A stretch of DNA of 64,000 nucleotides from Klenkia brasiliensis (GTDB lineage Bacteria > Actinomycetota > Actinomycetes > Mycobacteriales > Geodermatophilaceae): NCBI RefSeq assembly GCF_900100695.1, contig NZ_FNCF01000001.1:464060-528059 (forward strand). Reading direction: 5' to 3'. Under the pieces are notes generated by a model. It searched no databases and was not told where the DNA came from. It worked only from the letters and a program-made list of their open reading frames with translations. The position numbers and the translations under genes are program-made. Positions 23,747-31,800 of this stretch are shown here, piece by piece (positions within the stretch are counted from its first letter, which is position 1; every line of letters starts with the position of its first letter).

Positions 23747-26080
23747 ATGTCCGAGACCCGTGCACCCTCCAGAGCCGGCACGCTGGCCAAGCTCGCGGCG
23801 ACCATCGTGGTCGCCGGCGCGCTGGTCGCGGGCATGATGCTGCCCTTCGTCGGCGGGAGCGGGCTGGTCGCCCGCAACTCCGCCTCGCTTCTGGACGCGC
23901 TGCCGGTGGAGCTGACCGACCAGACGCCGAACGGCATGACGACGGTGCTCGCGGCCGACGGCACGGTCATCACGCACTTCTACGAGAACAACCGCACCCC
24001 GGTGACCGCCGACCAGATCTCGCCGATCATGAAGCAGGCCCTGGTCGACATCGAGGACAGCCGGTTCTACGAGCACAACGGCCTCGACGTGCAGGGCACC
24101 CTGCGCGCGCTGGTCACCAACCTCGCCGCCGGCGGCGTCGAGGAGGGCGGCTCGACGCTGACCCAGCAGCTGGTCAAGCAGACCCTGCTGCAGACCGCCG
24201 ACACCCCCGAGGAGCGCGAGGCCGCCGACGAGCAGACCGTCGGCCGCAAGCTGCGCGAGGCGCGGCTGGCGCTGGCCCTGGAGGAGACCTACTCCAAGGA
24301 CGAGATCCTCACCCGCTACCTCAACATCGCCTACTTCGGCGCCGGCGCCTACGGCATCCAGGCCGCCTCGCAGCGCTACTTCTCGGTCAACGCGGCCGAC
24401 CTGACCCTGCCGCAGGCCTCGGTGCTGGCCGGGCTGGTGCAGAGCCCGACCAACGACGACCCGCTGGCCAACCCGGAGAACGCGCAGACCCGCCGCGACC
24501 AGGTGCTCAACCGGATGCACACGCTGGGCCACATCAGCGACCAGGAGCTGGCCGACACCCTGGCCCAGCCGGTCGTCACCGCCGAGGGCCAGCCCCCGTC
24601 GAACGGCTGCGTCAACGCCAGCATCGGCGGCTTCTTCTGCGACTACCTCGAGGGCCACCTCATCAACGACCTGGGCATGACCCAGCAGCAGATCGACAAC
24701 GGCGGCTACACCATCCAGAGCACGCTGCGGCCGGACATGCAGGCCGCCGGCGAGCAGGGCATCCTCAACACCCTGCCCATGGGCGATGCACTGGTCGGCA
24801 CCTACACCGTGGTCGAGCCCGGCACCGGGCACCTGCTGGCGATGGCCAACAACCGGCAGTTCTGCTCGGACGCCAACAACCCGGCGTGCGAGTCGGTGAA
24901 CTTCAACGCGGTGGCCAGCAAGGGCGCCGGCTCCACCTACAAGGTGTTCACCGCCGCGGCCGCCCTGGAGCAGGGCTACTCGCAGTACTACACGATCACC
25001 ACCAGCGACCCCTACGTGTCCCGGGTCTACCGGGGTGGCTGCAACGCCACGGGGAACCGGAACGCCTCCTCCCCGTACTGCGTCGTCAACGCCGGCAACT
25101 ACCCCGGCACGCTCGACCTCGAGCAGGCGCTGGTGCGCTCGTCGAACACCTACTTCGTCGCGCTGGAGGACGCCCTCGGCTCCGTCGAGGCCCCGGTCCG
25201 GATGGCCGAGCGGATGGGCATGCACTTCGACCGGGCCAACCAGACCCCGGCCGACCAGATCATCGCCGAGAACCAGGGGTCGTTCACCCTGGGCCCGTAC
25301 GCGACCAGCCCGCTGGACCTGGCCTCGGCGTACTCCACGCTGGCCTCGGGCGGCACCCAGTGCGACCCGAACCCGGTCATCTCGATCACCGACCCCACCG
25401 GGGCCCCGGCCACCCTGGCCGACGGCACCGTGGTCAACACCGGCGACTCCTGCAACCAGGACGCCATCCCCTCCGGCGTCGCGTCGACGATGAACCAGAT
25501 GATGATCGGCGACACCGTGGCCTCCTACGGCACCGCCCGCCGGGCCGCCATCCCGGGCCACCAGATCGCCGGCAAGACGGGTACGTCGCAGGGCAACGTC
25601 TCGGTCAGCTTCATCGGCTCGACGCCGCGCTACACCGCCAGCGTGATGGTCTTCAACCCCATCGGGAACCAGAACGTCGGCGGCTTCGGCGGCAACAAGC
25701 CCGCGACGATCTTCAACGACGCGATGTCGCCGATCCTGGCGAACGAACCCGCCCAGGAGTTCCCCGCCGCCGACGCCACGGTGGCCAACGGCAACACCGT
25801 GCTGGTGCCGACCTGCGGCTCGTCCAGCGAGTGCCAGTCGGCGATCACCGGCGCGGGGCTGCGCTACGGCGGCCAGGTGAGCGTGGACTCCGACCAGCCG
25901 GCCGGCACCTTCCTCGGGGTCAGCCCGGCGCCGGGCACGCGGGTGCAGCGCGGCGGCTCGGTGCAGGTGCAGGTGAGCAACGGCTCCGCGGTGCCGCCGG
26001 CGGCACCCACGGAGGGCCAGCCGGCACCCCCGGTGGACCCGAACGCCCCGGACACCAACGGGGACGGCCAACCCGGCTGA
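23747..26080 (+). CDS. ponA2: Class A penicillin-binding protein with PASTA domain (PonA2-like)
   Basis: 777 residues. Cytoplasmic N-terminus, one membrane helix (about 16-38), glycosyltransferase 51 domain with IEDSRFYEHNGLD (catalytic Glu), GGSTLTQQLVKQ and KDEILTRYLN, then a transpeptidase domain with active-site Ser in GSTYK, SSN in VRSSNTYF, and KTGTS. A C-terminal PASTA repeat (about 690-745) and Pro-rich tail follow. It polymerises and cross-links peptidoglycan; PonA2 in mycobacteria helps survival under starvation and acid. The position after the ArsA-like pair matches Rv3682. Confidence 0.96.
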   Translation: MSETRAPSRAGTLAKLAATIVVAGALVAGMMLPFVGGSGLVARNSASLLDALPVELTDQTPNGMTTVLAADGTVITHFYENNRTPVTADQISPIMKQALVDIEDSRFYEHNGLDVQGTLRALVTNLAAGGVEEGGSTLTQQLVKQTLLQTADTPEEREAADEQTVGRKLREARLALALEETYSKDEILTRYLNIAYFGAGAYGIQAASQRYFSVNAADLTLPQASVLAGLVQSPTNDDPLANPENAQTRRDQVLNRMHTLGHISDQELADTLAQPVVTAEGQPPSNGCVNASIGGFFCDYLEGHLINDLGMTQQQIDNGGYTIQSTLRPDMQAAGEQGILNTLPMGDALVGTYTVVEPGTGHLLAMANNRQFCSDANNPACESVNFNAVASKGAGSTYKVFTAAAALEQGYSQYYTITTSDPYVSRVYRGGCNATGNRNASSPYCVVNAGNYPGTLDLEQALVRSSNTYFVALEDALGSVEAPVRMAERMGMHFDRANQTPADQIIAENQGSFTLGPYATSPLDLASAYSTLASGGTQCDPNPVISITDPTGAPATLADGTVVNTGDSCNQDAIPSGVASTMNQMMIGDTVASYGTARRAAIPGHQIAGKTGTSQGNVSVSFIGSTPRYTASVMVFNPIGNQNVGGFGGNKPATIFNDAMSPILANEPAQEFPAADATVANGNTVLVPTCGSSSECQSAITGAGLRYGGQVSVDSDQPAGTFLGVSPAPGTRVQRGGSVQVQVSNGSAVPPAAPTEGQPAPPVDPNAPDTNGDGQPG

Positions 26081-26096
26081 CACCCGACAGCACCGA

Positions 26097-26138
26097 CGAC
26101 GAGGGCCGGACGACCAGGAGGTCGTCCGGCCCTCGTCG
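26097..26138. terminator. Terminator between ponA2-like and YqeY-like genes
   Basis: Arms 26097-26114 and 26121-26138 are perfectly complementary (18 bp) with loop CAGGAG. The two flanking genes converge, so it may act in both directions. Confidence 0.85.
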
Positions 26139-26179
26139 CGTCCGGGTCAGCGCGTCCGGGATCAGCGCGTCCGGGTCAG
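26137..26179. repeat. Three short tandem repeats of CGCGTCCGGGTCAG
   Basis: Units at 26137-26150, 26151-26165 (one extra A) and 26166-26179. The last unit includes the stop codon of the YqeY-like gene and the first overlaps the terminator arm. Confidence 0.7.
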
Positions 26180-26631
26180 GCGGACAGCTGGCGGCGCACC
26201 TCCGCGGCCACCCGGCCGCCCTCGGCGCGCCCGGCGACCTGCCCGTTCGCCCGGCCCATCACCTTGCCCATGTCGCCCATGCCGCTGGCCCCGGTGGCGG
26301 CGACGACCTCGGCGACCAGCGCGGCCAGGTCCTCGTCGGACAGCTGGGCGGGCAGGTAGGCCGCGACGACGTCGCCCTCGGCCTGCTCGCGCGCGGCCTG
26401 CTCGGACCGCCCGGCGCCGGCGAACGCCTCGGCGGCCTCGCGGCGCTTCTTGGCCTCGCGCCGCAGCACCGCCTGCACCTCGTCGTCGGACAGCTCGCGG
26501 GCCTCCTTGCCGGCCACCTCCTCGGCGCTGACCGCGGCCAGCACCATGCGCAGGGTGGCGGTGGTCAGCTCGTCACGGGCCTTCATGGCCGTGGTGAGGT
26601 CGTCGCGCAGCTTGCTCTTGAGGTCGGGCAC
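26176..26631 (-). CDS. GatB/YqeY-domain protein
   Basis: 151 residues from GTG 26631, where the conserved start DLKSKLRDDLTTAMKARD begins; a GTG 39 bases upstream is in frame but adds a non-conserved extension. The family core continues with TTATLRMVLAAVSAEE, DDEVQAVLRREAKKRREAAE, and a C-terminal GDMGKVMGRANGQVAGRAEG. The domain resembles the tRNA-binding tail of the GatB amidotransferase subunit; its own role is unclear. It is convergent with ponA2 and divergent from the metallophosphoesterase gene. Confidence 0.88.
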   Translation of the reverse strand: MPDLKSKLRDDLTTAMKARDELTTATLRMVLAAVSAEEVAGKEARELSDDEVQAVLRREAKKRREAAEAFAGAGRSEQAAREQAEGDVVAAYLPAQLSDEDLAALVAEVVAATGASGMGDMGKVMGRANGQVAGRAEGGRVAAEVRRQLSA

Positions 26632-26671
26632 GACGACCAGCGTCCCACGGGCCGCCAACCGGGTTGGCACC

Positions 26672-26677
26672 TAAGCT
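26672..26677 (+). promoter_or_regulatory. -10 element of the metallophosphoesterase gene
   Basis: TAAGCT lies six bases before GTG 26684; spacing suggests a leaderless transcript. Confidence 0.5.
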
Positions 26678-26683
26678 CCCCGC

Positions 26684-27601
26684 GTGCGCCCCGCCCTCGC
26701 CGTCCCCGCCGCCCTCCTCGGCGCGGGTGCCGCCACCGTCGGCTACGCCAGCCTGGTCGAGCGGGTGCACTGGACGCTGCGCCGGTTCACCGTGCCCGTG
26801 CTGCCGGAGGGCCAGCGGCCGCTGACCGTGCTGCACCTGTCCGACCTGCACATGACCGCCGCGCAGACCGCCAAGCGGGACTGGGTGGCCGCGCTGGACG
26901 CCCTGGACCCCGACCTGGTGGTCAACACCGGCGACAACCTGGCCGGCCACGACACCGTGCCGATCGTGCTGGCCGCGCAGGAGCCGCTGCTGGACCGGCC
27001 GGGCCTGTTCTGCCTGGCCAGCAACGACTACTTCGCGCCCCGGCCGAAGAACCCGCTCAAGTACTTCAAGACCGACCACAAGCGGGTGCACGGAGACGAG
27101 CTGCCCTGGCGCGACCTGCGCGACGGGATGACCGCCCGCGGCTGGGCCGACGTCACCAACGCAGGCGTCACCGTCGAGGTCGACGGGCGCACGATCGCCG
27201 TCCGCGGGGTCGACGACCCGCACCTCGAGCGCGACGACTACGACGCCGTCGCCGGCCCGACCGACCCCGGTGCCGACCTCCGGCTGGGTCTGGTGCACTC
27301 CCCCGAGCCGCGGGTGCTCGACCGGTTCGCCGCCGACGGCCACGACCTGGTGCTGTCCGGGCACACCCACGGCGGGCAGCTGCGGGTGCCCTTCTACGGC
27401 GCGCTGGTGACCAACTGCGGCATCAGCCGGGACAAGGCGCGCTGGCTGCACCGGTGGACCGGTGACACCTGGCTGCACGTGTCCGCCGGCCTCGGGACCA
27501 GCCCCTACGCGCCCTACCGGTTCTGCTGCCCACCCGAGGCGACGCTGCTGACCCTGGTCGCCCGGGACACCCCCGTCGGGTCGCCGGAGACGGTGGGTTA
27601 G
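26684..27601 (+). CDS. Calcineurin-like metallophosphoesterase (Rv3683-like)
   Basis: 305 residues. An N-terminal hydrophobic stretch (AVPAALLGAGAATVGYASLV) may anchor or export it. Metal-site motifs in order: HLSDLHM, NTGDNLAGH, ASNDY (in place of the usual GNHD), LVHSP, and SGHTHGGQLRVP. The GNHD to SND change affects the position of the catalytic His-Asp pair and is worth noting, although this subgroup often carries it. Ends the conserved acs-to-Rv3683 stretch. Substrate unknown; envelope phospholipid or nucleotide phosphodiesters are possible. Confidence 0.88.
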   Translation: MRPALAVPAALLGAGAATVGYASLVERVHWTLRRFTVPVLPEGQRPLTVLHLSDLHMTAAQTAKRDWVAALDALDPDLVVNTGDNLAGHDTVPIVLAAQEPLLDRPGLFCLASNDYFAPRPKNPLKYFKTDHKRVHGDELPWRDLRDGMTARGWADVTNAGVTVEVDGRTIAVRGVDDPHLERDDYDAVAGPTDPGADLRLGLVHSPEPRVLDRFAADGHDLVLSGHTHGGQLRVPFYGALVTNCGISRDKARWLHRWTGDTWLHVSAGLGTSPYAPYRFCCPPEATLLTLVARDTPVGSPETVG

Positions 27602-27617
27602 GCTTCGGGACGGCTCT

Positions 27618-27694
27618 CGGGGTGTGGCGCAGCTTGGTAGCGCGCGTCGTTCGGGACGACGAGGCCGCAGGTTCAAATCCTGTCACCCCGACCA
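27618..27694 (+). tRNA. tRNA-Pro (anticodon CGG)
   Basis: Cloverleaf: acceptor CGGGGTG (27618-27624) pairs with CACCCCG (27684-27690); anticodon stem CGTCG/CGACG encloses loop TTCGGGA, giving anticodon CGG for codon CCG; T-loop GTTCAAATC. The discriminator A is followed by encoded CCA (27692-27694). 77 bases. Confidence 0.95.
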
Positions 27695-27699
27695 CCACC

Positions 27700-27732
27700 A
27701 GAAGGCCCGCTCCCCCGTGGAGCGGGCCTTCT
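27700..27732 (+). terminator. Terminator after tRNA-Pro
   Basis: Arms 27700-27713 (AGAAGGCCCGCTCC) and 27719-27732 pair perfectly around loop CCCGT, starting six bases after the CCA end of the tRNA. Confidence 0.85.
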
Positions 27733-27766
27733 GCGTTCCTCCGGCAGGCGAACCTGTGCCTGTGCC

Positions 27767-28183
27767 ATGATCCGCGCCGTGAACCGCGCCACCGGTCTCC
27801 GCCGGGTCCCCGCCCTCACCGCGGCCATGGTGCTGGCCTTCACCGCGTCGGGCTGCTCCAGCGGCGAGGACGAGGTCGCCTACTGCGTCGACCAGTCCAA
27901 CCAGGTCGTCGACGACGACTACTGCGACTCCGGCTACAGCGGCGGCGGGGGCTACTTCATCTGGCTGGGCTCCCCCGGCCGCTCCCTGTCCCGGGGCTCG
28001 GTGGTGCCCTCCGGCGGCACCACGATCAACCCGACCGACTCGACCGCCCGCGCCAACGCCGGCCTGCCCTCCTCGGGCAGCTACACCAGCGGCAGCGGGG
28101 GCAGCCGCTCCGGCGGGTTCGGCACCAGCATCGACGGCGGCGGCAGCAGCAGCCACGGCGGCTTCGGCTCCTCGGGGAGCTGA
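27767..28183 (+). CDS. Gly/Ser-rich lipoprotein, YgiB/YjfM (DUF1190)-like in layout
   Basis: 138 residues. A lipoprotein signal (RVPALTAAMVLAFTASGC) places it on the outer membrane face. The mature part has YCVDQSNQVVDDDYC, then Gly/Ser-rich sequence with RSGGFG and SHGGFGSSGS near the end, the type of tail seen in DUF1190 proteins YgiB and YjfM. It is one base upstream of a glutathionylspermidine-synthase-like gene, matching the E. coli ygiB-ygiC pairing. Start could be the GTG 12 bases downstream. Function unknown. Similarity to DUF1190 is by pattern, not alignment. Confidence 0.75.
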   Translation: MIRAVNRATGLRRVPALTAAMVLAFTASGCSSGEDEVAYCVDQSNQVVDDDYCDSGYSGGGGYFIWLGSPGRSLSRGSVVPSGGTTINPTDSTARANAGLPSSGSYTSGSGGSRSGGFGTSIDGGGSSSHGGFGSSGS

Positions 28184-28184
28184 G

Positions 28185-29501
28185 GTGCGCCGCGTCCACG
28201 ACGGCGTCGTCCGCCCCGGCTGGCAGGACACCGTCACCGCCCAGGGCCTGACCTACTGGGAGACCGTGCTGCCCGACGGCAGCAGCACCAGCTACTGGCG
28301 CGAGGGCGAGTTCTACGACTTCACCGCCGTCGAGATCGCCCAGCTCGAGCGGGACGCCGCCACCCTGTTCGAGATGTGCGTCGAGGCCGGCGACCACATG
28401 GTCGCCCACCCCGAGCTCATGCTGAGGATGGGCATCCCGGAGTACACCCACGCGCAGGTCATCGGCACCTGGAACGACGAGCCCTCCAAGCAGAGCGTCT
28501 TCGGCCGGTTCGACGTCCGCTACGGCGGGGACAGCCGGCAGTCCCTCACCGACCCCACCCTCCGCCGTCCGCAGCTGCTGGAGTTCAACGCCGACACCCC
28601 CACCTCCCTCCCGGAGTCGGCGTACGTGCAGTGGGAGTGGTTCCGCGACACCGGCCAGGGCACCGACCAGTGGAACTCCGTCTTCGAGCGGCTCACCCGC
28701 GCCTGGGAGCGCAACCTCGGGCTCATCGAGCGCGACCTGCGCAAGGACCCGGTCGTCTACTTCGCCTGCGACGGCGCCGACCGGTCCGGCGAGGACCTGT
28801 TCAACACGTTCCTGATGCGCGACGCCTGCACCCAGGTCCGCGACGCCGGGCGGCCGCGCTACGCCACCCGGTCGATCATGATGAACCAGATCACCCTGGA
28901 CGAGGCCACCGGCGGCTTCTTCGAGGGCGACCCCGCCGACGGCCGGCACATCGACGTCCTCTTCAAGCTCTACCCCTGGGAGTGGATCGTCCAGGAGGAG
29001 TTCGGCCGGGCCGCCTTCGCCGACATGGCCCGCCCCGGCGGCACCGTGTGGATCGAGGCCCCCTGGAAGATGCTCTGGAGCAACAAGGGCCTGCTCCCGG
29101 TGCTCTGGCAGCTGTTCGGCACCGACCCCGCCCGCAGCCCGCTGATCCTGCCCGCCTACTTCGCCGACGACGACGTCCCCGGGTGGATGCAGGAGTCGCA
29201 CGTGCGCAAGCCGCTGCTGTCCCGCGAGGGCGCCAACATCACCATCTACGAGGACGGCCGCACGCTGGCCTCGACCGGCGGCGGCTACGGCGAGGAGGGC
29301 TACGTCCTGCAGTCCTTCGCCCCGCTGCCGGACTTCCCCGGCCCGGACGGCTCCCACCACCCCGTGCTCGGCATCTGGATGGTCGACGGCGAGCCCGCCG
29401 GCCTCGGCATCCGGGAGAGCGCCGGCCTGATCACCGACAACCAGAGCCACTTCGTGCCGCACGTCGTCGGCCACGGCAGCCCCACCCAGCAGGGAGCCTG
29501 A
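28185..29501 (+). CDS. Glutathionylspermidine synthase-like ATP-grasp ligase (YgiC/YjfC type)
   Basis: 438 residues, the size of the synthetase-only YgiC/YjfC proteins (no amidase domain). Characteristic segments: LTYWETVLPDG, YGRFD-like QSVFGRFDVRYG, PQLLEFNADTPTSLPES with conserved Asn/Asp, EAPWKMLWSNKGLLPVLW for the ATP-grasp Lys region, and EGYVLQSFAPLP. Actinobacteria generally lack glutathione, so the true substrates are probably other peptides or amines. Coupled to the lipoprotein upstream (one base gap) and to the DUF350 gene downstream (TGATG), so the three likely act together at the envelope. Confidence 0.9.
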   Translation: MRRVHDGVVRPGWQDTVTAQGLTYWETVLPDGSSTSYWREGEFYDFTAVEIAQLERDAATLFEMCVEAGDHMVAHPELMLRMGIPEYTHAQVIGTWNDEPSKQSVFGRFDVRYGGDSRQSLTDPTLRRPQLLEFNADTPTSLPESAYVQWEWFRDTGQGTDQWNSVFERLTRAWERNLGLIERDLRKDPVVYFACDGADRSGEDLFNTFLMRDACTQVRDAGRPRYATRSIMMNQITLDEATGGFFEGDPADGRHIDVLFKLYPWEWIVQEEFGRAAFADMARPGGTVWIEAPWKMLWSNKGLLPVLWQLFGTDPARSPLILPAYFADDDVPGWMQESHVRKPLLSREGANITIYEDGRTLASTGGGYGEEGYVLQSFAPLPDFPGPDGSHHPVLGIWMVDGEPAGLGIRESAGLITDNQSHFVPHVVGHGSPTQQGA

Positions 29502-30379
29502 TGTTCCTCGACACCGCCCGCGACTACCTCGCCAACTGGCCGATCGCCGCCCTGCAGGTGGTGGTCGTCGCCGCGTTCGTGGCCGCGTTCTGGTACCTGG
29601 TCAACGCGCTGACCTCCTTCGACGACAACGCCGAGATCATCAGCCGCGGCAACACCGGCTACATGGTGCAGCGGCTCTCGCTGTCGGCCGCCCTGGTCGT
29701 CGGGATGCTCAACTCGCTGGAGTACCGGTTCGACGAGATCGGCTGGGGCGCCGTCACCAACCTGCTCGTCGAGGGCGCCTGGGTCTTCGTCGCGCTGCTG
29801 GTCGCCCGGGTCGTGGTGGACAAGATCGTGCTGCTGCGGGTGGACAACGTGCAGGCCATGCGCGAGGGCAACGTGGCCGTCGGGGTCGTGGAGGCCGGCT
29901 TCTACCTCGGTCTGGGGCTCATCCTCAACGGCTCGCTGATCGGCAGCTCGCCGTCCTGGCAGACCGGGCTGGCCAGCACCGTGGTGTTCGCCGTCCTGGG
30001 CCTGGCCGTGGTCATCGGGGTGTACTTCCTGCACGACGTCGTCACCCGCGGGGTCATCCGCCGCGGCATCGCGGCCGGCTCGCTGCCCGCGGCGTTCGAG
30101 ATCGCCGGCATCCTGGTCGCGGTGTCGCTGGTCGTGCGGGTCGGCGTGGCCGGGGACTTCACCGGCTGGGGGGCGGGGCTGGCCGCCTTCGCCGCCACCG
30201 TGCTCATCGCCGTCGTCACCCTGTACCTGTTCCGGTTCCTCATCGACCTGGTCGTGCTGCGCGGGGTCACCGTGGCCTCCATCCAGCGCGACGGGCAGGT
30301 CGTCGCCGCCGGGCTGATGTCCGGGCTGTTCGTCGTCGTGGCGCTGCCGGTCGCCACCGTCGTCGCGGCCCAGCTGTAG
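29501..30379 (+). CDS. DUF350-family membrane protein (YjfL-like, duplicated domain)
   Basis: 292 residues with about eight membrane helices arranged as two DUF350-like halves (about 1-145 and 150-292). Typical motifs: FDDNAEIISRGNTGYMVQRL, AAL-VVGMLNS, and ISRGN-type turns; the second half has FEIAGILVAVSLVVRVG. The ATG overlaps the ligase stop by one base, with AGGGAG upstream. DUF350 proteins occur with YgiC/YjfC ligases in many bacteria; function unknown, possibly a channel or scaffold. Confidence 0.88.
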   Translation: MFLDTARDYLANWPIAALQVVVVAAFVAAFWYLVNALTSFDDNAEIISRGNTGYMVQRLSLSAALVVGMLNSLEYRFDEIGWGAVTNLLVEGAWVFVALLVARVVVDKIVLLRVDNVQAMREGNVAVGVVEAGFYLGLGLILNGSLIGSSPSWQTGLASTVVFAVLGLAVVIGVYFLHDVVTRGVIRRGIAAGSLPAAFEIAGILVAVSLVVRVGVAGDFTGWGAGLAAFAATVLIAVVTLYLFRFLIDLVVLRGVTVASIQRDGQVVAAGLMSGLFVVVALPVATVVAAQL

Positions 30380-30383
30380 GGCC

Positions 30384-31745
30384 GTGGACCCCGTGAGCCG
30401 CACCGAGCGCCTCGACCTCGCCCGCGCCCGCACCGGTGGCACCGCCGCCGAGCAGCTGGCCGCGGCCGCCGCCCGGGCGCACGCCGTCGACGACCTCGGC
30501 GCCTTCCTCGCCGTCGTCGACCCCGGGCGAGCCGACCCCGACGCCGCCCCCGAGGGCCCGCTGGCCGGCATCCCGGTCGCGGTCAAGGACAACGTGGACG
30601 TCGCCGACCTGCCCACCAGCGGCGGGACGCCGGCCCTGCACGGCTCGCGGCCCGGCCGGGACCACCACGCCGTCGCCCGGCTGCGCGCCGCCGGGGCCCA
30701 GGTCGTCGGCAAGACCAACCTGCACGAGCTGGCGTTCGGCATCACCAGCAACAACGCCGCCTACGGCCCGGTCCGCAACCCGCACGACCCCACCCGCTCG
30801 GCCGGCGGCTCCTCCGGCGGCTCGGCCGTCGCGGTGGCCACCGGCGTCGTGCCGGTGGCCATCGGCACCGACACCGGGGGGTCGGTGCGGGTGCCCGCGG
30901 CGCACTGCGGCGTGGTGGGCTACCGACCCACCGTCGGCCGCTGGGGCGGGCTGGAGGGCGTCGTCGGGCTGTCCGGCACCCGCGACACCGTCGGTGCGCT
31001 GACCAGCACCGTGGCCGACCTCGTCCTGCTCGACCAGGTCGTGGCAGGGGCCACGCCGGCCACCGTGCCGCACGCCCGCGTGCTGCGCCTGGGCGTCCCG
31101 CTGCCCGGGTTCTTCGACGGCCTGGCCGCCGACGTCGCCGACGCGGTCGGCCGCGCCCTGGACCGGCTCGCCGACGCCGGGGTCGAGCTGGTCGAGGTCG
31201 ACGTCGACGCCGCGCACGAGCTCGACGCCCGCTGCGGCTTCCCCATCGTCTTCCACGAGGTCCTGCGCACCCTGCCCGCCTACCTGGGGTCGCTGCCGGC
31301 CGGGCCGTCCTTCGACGAGCTGGTGGCCGGGGTGGTCAGCCCCGACGTCCGCGGGGCGCTGGAGCACGCGGTCGGCGACCCGGTGCCCGGGTCGGTCTAC
31401 GCCGAGTGCCTGCAGCTGCGCGAGGAGCTGCGCGCGGCCTACGCGAGCGCCCACGAGCTGGACGGCGGCGGCCGGCTGGACGCGCTGGTCTACCCCACCG
31501 TGCCGCTGACCGCCCCGCCGCTGGGCGACGACGACACCACCGACCTCGGCGGCGAGCAGGTGCCGGTCTTCGGCACCACCATCCAGAACACCGGGCCCGG
31601 CTCCACCGCCGGCATGCCCGCGGTGTCCCTGCCCTGCGGTACCGGCCCCACCGGGCTGCCGGTCGGGTTGTCGCTGGAGACCCTGCCCGGCGAGGACGCC
31701 GCGCTGCTGGCCGTGGCCCGCCGGGTGGAGCAGCTGCTGTCCTGA
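30384..31745 (+). CDS. Amidase signature family enzyme
   Basis: 453 residues. Catalytic Lys68 in GIPVAVKDN, Gly/Ser-rich core SAGGSSGGSAVAVATG carrying the cis-Ser, and the nucleophile Ser in GTDTGGSVRVPAAHCG. The Ser-cisSer-Lys triad hydrolyses amides; the specific substrate is not predictable and GatA is unlikely because no gatB or gatC is adjacent. GTG start four bases after the DUF350 stop (a second GTG is nine bases further in). It may be an accessory to the preceding ligase operon, but that is inference. Confidence 0.88.
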   Translation: MDPVSRTERLDLARARTGGTAAEQLAAAAARAHAVDDLGAFLAVVDPGRADPDAAPEGPLAGIPVAVKDNVDVADLPTSGGTPALHGSRPGRDHHAVARLRAAGAQVVGKTNLHELAFGITSNNAAYGPVRNPHDPTRSAGGSSGGSAVAVATGVVPVAIGTDTGGSVRVPAAHCGVVGYRPTVGRWGGLEGVVGLSGTRDTVGALTSTVADLVLLDQVVAGATPATVPHARVLRLGVPLPGFFDGLAADVADAVGRALDRLADAGVELVEVDVDAAHELDARCGFPIVFHEVLRTLPAYLGSLPAGPSFDELVAGVVSPDVRGALEHAVGDPVPGSVYAECLQLREELRAAYASAHELDGGGRLDALVYPTVPLTAPPLGDDDTTDLGGEQVPVFGTTIQNTGPGSTAGMPAVSLPCGTGPTGLPVGLSLETLPGEDAALLAVARRVEQLLS

Positions 31746-31800
31746 AGGGCACACCGCGCCACCGCGCGCAGCCGGTGCACAGGCCCCACCCTGGCACCCG

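Noticed and set aside
21932-26083. 1383-codon minus-strand frame opposite the ArsA-like genes and ponA2
   Set aside because: Composition is His/Gly/Arg/Val-rich shadow sequence; the plus-strand genes carry intact catalytic motifs.
27618-27694. Integration (att) site at the tRNA-Pro gene
   Set aside because: No integrase gene and no repeated copy of the tRNA 3' end were seen nearby; the following genes look like stable chromosomal genes.
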